Below are positions 60,617 to 64,000 of a stretch of 64,000 nucleotides of DNA, one piece after another; the first letter of the stretch is position 1; each line of letters starts with the position of its first letter. The stretch lies in the NCBI GenBank assembly GCA_027482185.1, contig JAIXWF010000022.1, positions 806,001 through 870,000 on the forward strand. The letters run 5' to 3'. A model generated the notes under the pieces. That model searched no databases. It saw nothing but the letters and a program-made list of their open reading frames with translations, and was not told the DNA's origin. The position numbers and the translations under genes were made by a program. Source of the DNA: Opitutaceae bacterium. Its GTDB lineage: Bacteria; Verrucomicrobiota; Verrucomicrobiia; Opitutales; Opitutaceae.

Positions 60617-61000
60617 TCAACCGGCGCGCAAGTTCAGCGACTTCACGTCGGCGCAACCGGGGAGGGCGCGGATCTTGGCGACGATGGCGTCGCGGTGATG
60701 GAAGAGCTCGTTGCGCACGACGGCGTGGGCGGCGAGGACGACGAGGCGGTTGCGCTCGATCCGGGCCGGATGCGAATAGGCGGCGGCGGCGGAACCGACG
60801 ATCTGGACCCACTGCTCGCGGATCGTTTGTTCGGGGGAACTGCGGCCGATCTGATTCTTCTGGAGCAAATCCTCGATCAGGGCGGCGAGGTTTTGGGTGG
60901 CGCGGCGTTTGGCCCGGGCCGGTTCGTCGTAGGCGACGCCGCGCAGGTCGCCGACGAGTTCCTCGGCGATCCGGCTGAACTGATGCGGCTGGTCGGGCAT
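60617..61000 (-). CDS. DciA-family (DUF721) replicative-helicase loader
   Basis: 127 residues from MPDQPHQFSR (start 61000; an in-frame ATG at 61042 is an alternative). The DUF721 core is clear: LIEDLLQKNQIGRSSPEQTI, REQWVQIVGSAAAAYSHPAR, IERNRLVVLAAHAVVRNEL. DciA is the ancestral loader/operator of DnaB in bacteria lacking DnaC/DnaI. The C-terminal VKSLNLRAG closes the domain. It is downstream of two GT2 genes on the same strand (51-bp gap). Confidence 0.85.
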   Translation of the reverse strand: MPDQPHQFSRIAEELVGDLRGVAYDEPARAKRRATQNLAALIEDLLQKNQIGRSSPEQTIREQWVQIVGSAAAAYSHPARIERNRLVVLAAHAVVRNELFHHRDAIVAKIRALPGCADVKSLNLRAG

Positions 61001-61051
61001 GGGCGAGAGCAAGAGGCCGAAGTCGGCGGAGCGCGAAAGCAAATCCGGAGT

Positions 61052-61852
61052 TTACCGGGTGCCGGGCGCGTCGGGCTCGCGGCGATGCTCGGCTTCGAAG
61101 AGGCGGCTGTAGCGGACGAAGGCGCCGAACGCGGTCGCCCAGGCAATGTAGAAACCGGGAAAACCGTCGAGAAAACCGCGGCGCAGCACGTAGGCGCGGA
61201 AGAAACGCCAGCCGGGCCGGAAGATCGCGGCGGCAAGGGAAAACTTCGTGCCGCGGGCGCGATGCTGTTGCACGAAGAGATCGGCGAAGGGGTTGATCTT
61301 GCCGACGTGCGACGCGAGCGTCGGGAACGAATAATGGTGGAGATCGCCGGCCAGGCGCACGACCGGACCTTGGCATTCGACTTTCTCGTGGACGAAGGCG
61401 TCGCCGCCCCAGCGCGCGCGGTCGCGGCGCAAGAGGCGCAGGCTGTAGTCCGGGTACCAATCGCCGTGCGTGATCCAGCGGTCGATGAACCAAACTTTGC
61501 GGGGAAACGCAGCGCCGGCGAAAGAGTCGCGGTCGGGTCGCGCGAAGAACGCGGCGAGGCTTTGCCGCAACGCGGGCGAGACCTCTTCGTCGGCATCGAG
61601 GGAAAGCACCCACGCGTGCGCTGCGAGATCGAGGCCGGCGTTCTTGGTGTCGCGGTAACCGCGCCACGGCAAATGGTGCACGACGGCGCCGTGGGCGCGT
61701 GCGATCGTCTCGCTGGCGTCGGTGGTGTCGTTGAGCACGACGACCATCTCGGCGGTCCAGCCGGCGACGCTCGCGAGGCAGCGCGGCAAGTTGAGCGCCT
61801 CGTTCTTGGCAACGACGACGACGGAGACGGGCAGCGGGGAGGGCGCGGGCAC
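61052..61852 (-). CDS. GT2 family glycosyltransferase (WaaE/KdtX-like)
   Basis: 266 residues. GT-A fold: VSVVVVAKNEALNLPRCLAS, then VVVLNDTTDASETIARAHGA, and the DxD-type metal site in VLSLDADEEVSPALRQ. The middle has WYPDYSLRLLRRDRARWGGD and VHEKVE, shared with LPS inner-core beta-1,4-glucosyltransferases. The C-terminus has hydrophobic membrane-associating helices (FRPGWRFFRAYVLRRGFLDG). There is no ATG near the domain; GTG at 61852 is the best start, 12 bp after the upstream gene's stop. It is probably in LPS/core or surface-glycan assembly. Confidence 0.86.
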   Translation of the reverse strand: MPAPSPLPVSVVVVAKNEALNLPRCLASVAGWTAEMVVVLNDTTDASETIARAHGAVVHHLPWRGYRDTKNAGLDLAAHAWVLSLDADEEVSPALRQSLAAFFARPDRDSFAGAAFPRKVWFIDRWITHGDWYPDYSLRLLRRDRARWGGDAFVHEKVECQGPVVRLAGDLHHYSFPTLASHVGKINPFADLFVQQHRARGTKFSLAAAIFRPGWRFFRAYVLRRGFLDGFPGFYIAWATAFGAFVRYSRLFEAEHRREPDAPGTR

Positions 61853-61863
61853 GGGCAGGGGCG

Positions 61864-62802
61864 TCAGATCTTGCCGAAAAGAGAACGCGGAATCTGGAAA
61901 AGATAACCGCAGGAACGCCACGCGCGGACGAGGGCTTTTTTCGCGGCGCCGCGGCGGAAAACGAGACCGTTGAGCAATGCGATGACGGCGAAGCCGAGGG
62001 TCTTGGCGATATTGCCGACGAAGCGGCCGGCGAAGTAGCCGGCGGCGCCGGGTTGGCCGGCGCGGTCGATCACGCGCGAGCGGGCGGAATCGAAGGCGTG
62101 CCGGGCCGCGTAGCGAAACGTCGTCCGGCTCGCGGGCATCTGGTGTTTCACGGCCGCATCGGGCGCGAACCAAACCTCGAGGCCGGCCTGGCGCACGCGG
62201 CGGACCATTTCGCTGTCGCCGCCGGAGAAGTAGTTGCCCGCGGCGCGATCGAGCGCGGTGTGAAACGGGCCGAGTTGTTCGAACACCCACGCGGGCAGCG
62301 CGAGGTTTGCGCCCATCGGGCAATGCTTCGCGGGCAAGGGGCCGGTGTCGGCGCGGAAGGCGAGCGGGGCGTGCCATTCGCGGACCCAATCGGGCAGGCC
62401 GTCGGGAAAAACGGGGATGACTTCGCCGCCGACGGCACCGATGCGGCGGGCGGCGGCGTCGGCGATGAGCGGGACGGCCATCTGGGCGATCCAGTCGGGC
62501 TGCACGAGGATGTCGTCGTCGCCGAAGAGAATGATTTCGCCGCGGGCCTCGGCGATGGCGCGGTTGCGGGCGTAGTCGAGGCCCTGTTTGGTCTCGAGGA
62601 CGTAGCGGGGCGCGGGGTGGCAGTCTTTGAAAGCGGCGACGATCTCGCGCGTGTGGTCGCGGGAATTGTTGTCGATCACCAGCACCTCGTAGTGGTCGCG
62701 GGGGAATTGCTGGGCGACGAGGCCGGCGAGCGTCTGGCGCAGGAAATCCGCCCGGTTGTACGTGGGGATCGCGACGGTGACTTTGAGGGACGGGACGGCC
62801 AT
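61864..62802 (-). CDS. GT2 family glycosyltransferase
   Basis: 312 residues. VTVAIPTYNRADFLRQTLAG, then EVLVIDNNSRDHTREIVAAF and the metal site IILFGDDDILVQPDWI. The acceptor region has GGDSEMVRRVRQAGLEVWFA. A hydrophobic segment near the C-terminus (GFAVIALLNGLVFRRGAAKK) suggests membrane association. ATG 62802 (MAVPSLKV) is chosen; a longer frame upstream runs through a repeat. First gene of the minus-strand GT2-GT2-dciA run, divergent from the methyltransferase. Confidence 0.9.
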   Translation of the reverse strand: MAVPSLKVTVAIPTYNRADFLRQTLAGLVAQQFPRDHYEVLVIDNNSRDHTREIVAAFKDCHPAPRYVLETKQGLDYARNRAIAEARGEIILFGDDDILVQPDWIAQMAVPLIADAAARRIGAVGGEVIPVFPDGLPDWVREWHAPLAFRADTGPLPAKHCPMGANLALPAWVFEQLGPFHTALDRAAGNYFSGGDSEMVRRVRQAGLEVWFAPDAAVKHQMPASRTTFRYAARHAFDSARSRVIDRAGQPGAAGYFAGRFVGNIAKTLGFAVIALLNGLVFRRGAAKKALVRAWRSCGYLFQIPRSLFGKI

Positions 62803-62889
62803 GCGGACCGCGGACAATGGGCGGGGCGGCGGTGCGCGGGCAATGCCGAAGCGCCCGCGACGGCGGGCCGGGCGCCTCTTCGGGTCCCG

Positions 62890-62980
62890 GTAGGGGCGTG
62901 GCTCGTCCACGCCCGACGGCAAATGCGGGTTGAACGGGCGCGCGCGAGTTTAAGCGGGCGCGCGCGAGGCGCGCCCCTAC
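62890..62980. repeat. REP-like palindromic repeat between divergent GT2 and methyltransferase genes
   Basis: Outer inverted ends GTAGGGGCG (62890-62898) and CGCCCCTAC (62972-62980). Inside are a hairpin GGGCGTGG-CTCGT-CCACGCCC (62894-62914) and two direct copies of CGGGCGCGCGCGAG. This form of short GC-rich repeat is common between genes in Verrucomicrobiota and Planctomycetota. Confidence 0.82.
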
Positions 62981-63037
62981 GGGTGCGGGGCGCAGAAAAA
63001 GCTTCCCGCGGGGGGCGGGCGCGCGTTCCTTGGCGCG

Positions 63038-63748
63038 ATGGCGTTCAAACATTGGCCCCTCGTCCGCGACGTGCGGTTCACGCAGAAATGCGGGCGCTAC
63101 CTGCGGGGCGCGCGGAAGCGCCGGCCGGATCTGAACTGGGACGAATTCCTGCGCATCGCGCGGCATTTCAAGCAGGACGACATGGGCAGCTTCCCGGAGC
63201 GCGGCTACCTGTATCAGCTGGCCTGCGACGCGCCGGCGGACGCGCAGGTGATCGAAGTCGGTTCGTGGATGGGGGCGTCGACGTGCTTCATCGCCGGCGG
63301 ACTCAAGGGGCCGAAGGCGAAGATCTTCGCGGTCGACAATTTCCAGGGCCTGTCCACCTGCGGCGAGGATGCGGCGTGGTACAACCGCCACTTCCGCCAG
63401 CTCGGGGCCAACAGCACGCTCGAGATTTTCCGCGCGAACTTCGCGGCGCTCGGCTTCGCGGCGCGGAGCGAGCCGGTGGTGAGCGATTCGCTCGCGGCGG
63501 CGGAAACGCTGGCGGCGAAGCGCGGCACGATCGATTTCGTGTTCATCGACGGCGACCATTCGTACGAGGCGTGCAAAGCGGACATCGCGGCGTGGACGCC
63601 GTTCGTGAAGCGCGGCGGCGTGATCGCGTTCCACGATTTCGGCAGCCGGGCGGACGGCGTGACGCGCGCGATTTTCGAAGCGACGAAGGCCGGTCGATTC
63701 ACGGAAATCGTCGGCGTCGCGAACACGATCATCGCGTTCCGGATGTAG
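63038..63748 (+). CDS. Class I SAM-dependent methyltransferase (Methyltransf_24-like)
   Basis: 236 residues. SAM-binding motif I is VIEVGSWMGASTCFIAGGL, motif II FAVDNFQGLS, and post-motif VFIDGDHSYEACKADIAAW matches the Methyltransf_24/macrocin-O-methyltransferase-like group. GGVIAFHDFG is the metal-binding region. It probably methylates a sugar or glycan precursor, consistent with two GT2 genes across the divergent promoter; the acceptor is not known. Confidence 0.9.
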   Translation: MAFKHWPLVRDVRFTQKCGRYLRGARKRRPDLNWDEFLRIARHFKQDDMGSFPERGYLYQLACDAPADAQVIEVGSWMGASTCFIAGGLKGPKAKIFAVDNFQGLSTCGEDAAWYNRHFRQLGANSTLEIFRANFAALGFAARSEPVVSDSLAAAETLAAKRGTIDFVFIDGDHSYEACKADIAAWTPFVKRGGVIAFHDFGSRADGVTRAIFEATKAGRFTEIVGVANTIIAFRM

Positions 63749-63955
63749 TTTCGCGGCGCCCGCCGCCGCGAGAAGTCGAATGTCGAAGGGTGAAAGGCGA
63801 AGGACCGTTGCCGTCCCCGTTGCGGTGCTGTCTGACGCCGTTGGGCGTTTCCTCGCCCGGGCCGCGCGGGCGATTTGGGTGACGGGCGGGGCACGCCCGC
63901 GACCCGTCGAGATCCCGCTCGCGCCGGCGGTTCTTTCCGGACAAAGACCGGGACC
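63749..63955. other. Intergenic region before the terminal partial gene
   Basis: 207 bp, GC-rich, with imperfect inverted sequences (TCGCGGCG...CGCCGCGA near 63752; GGGCGGGGCACGCCC near 63883) but no T-tract. It may hold the promoter of the next gene. Confidence 0.45.
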
Positions 63956-64000
63956 ATGAAATACCCCGCCCTGCGCTTCGCGACGCTGCTCGCGTTCGCT
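63956..64000 (+). CDS. 5' end of an exported protein (truncated by window edge)
   Basis: Only 15 codons are visible, reading MKYPALRFATLLAFA. A basic start followed by a hydrophobic run is typical of a signal peptide. The gene continues beyond the window and its identity is unknown. Confidence 0.6.
   Translation, partial: MKYPALRFATLLAFA

Noticed and set aside
1-64000. tRNA, rRNA, tmRNA or CRISPR array
   Set aside because: No TPsiC-arm-like block with a matching acceptor stem, no rRNA sequence and no regularly spaced repeat-spacer pattern were noticed by eye. A dedicated scan could still find a tRNA.

Overview
The window is high-GC DNA (mostly around 65-70% G+C), gene-dense, with many 4-bp start/stop overlaps and few recognisable Shine-Dalgarno sites. 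The gene content points to a Verrucomicrobiota bacterium, most likely Opitutaceae. The main reasons are a large TonB-dependent receptor with an N-terminal carboxypeptidase-regulatory domain, a ThuA-like/PVC-type heme-binding CxxCH 'membrane-bound dehydrogenase', a PEP-CTERM anchored protein, a DUF5069 protein, a XylR-type AraC regulator and a BatA/BatB/BatD-MoxR operon. This is an inference from family content; no rRNA or tRNA gene is visible.

Layout. 0-10 kb: 3' end of ettA, a two-component pair whose kinase carries a frameshift, a PEP-CTERM protein, msrA, an MFS transporter and a small heat-shock protein. 10-16.7 kb: small housekeeping genes (MazG-like pyrophosphohydrolase, DUF5069, FmdB-like, DUF898 with M48 protease, mogA with gluQRS, LOG-family, NUDIX). 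16.7-24.1 kb: a five-gene minus-strand moxR-DUF58-batA-batB/C-batD operon. 24.2-30.5 kb: an RF-1-domain rescue-factor-like gene, a TonB receptor flanked by direct copies of the end of that gene, and a penicillin-acylase family enzyme. 30.5-45.1 kb: a MOSC protein, then a large signalling island in which two operons of histidine kinases and receiver proteins point away from a central rmuC. The plus-strand operon also contains an unusual ketosynthase-like protein, and parts of the island are clearly AT-richer than their surroundings. 45-50 kb: an orphan ABC ATPase, a Ser/Thr kinase fused to PEGA and SUMF1-like domains, and an FHA-cyclase protein. 50-56.3 kb: a Gfo/Idh/MocA oxidoreductase and the CxxCH dehydrogenase, divergent from a XylR-like regulator, then a Gly-rich lipoprotein. 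56.4-64 kb: surE, rpsO-pnp, dciA, two GT2 glycosyltransferases, a methyltransferase and the start of an exported protein.

How the genes may work together. The Bat operon and the STPK/FHA pair look like envelope-stress or regulatory modules. The GT2/GT2/methyltransferase group looks like surface-glycan or LPS-core modification. The signalling island is the most unusual part: 7TM-type histidine kinases are translationally coupled to a ketosynthase homologue that keeps the active-site Cys but lacks both catalytic His residues. A lipid-like signal or ligand-handling role is a hypothesis only.

Several families of short palindromic dispersed repeats occur between genes. One appears inside the batB/batC fusion, where it encodes the junction between the two domains.
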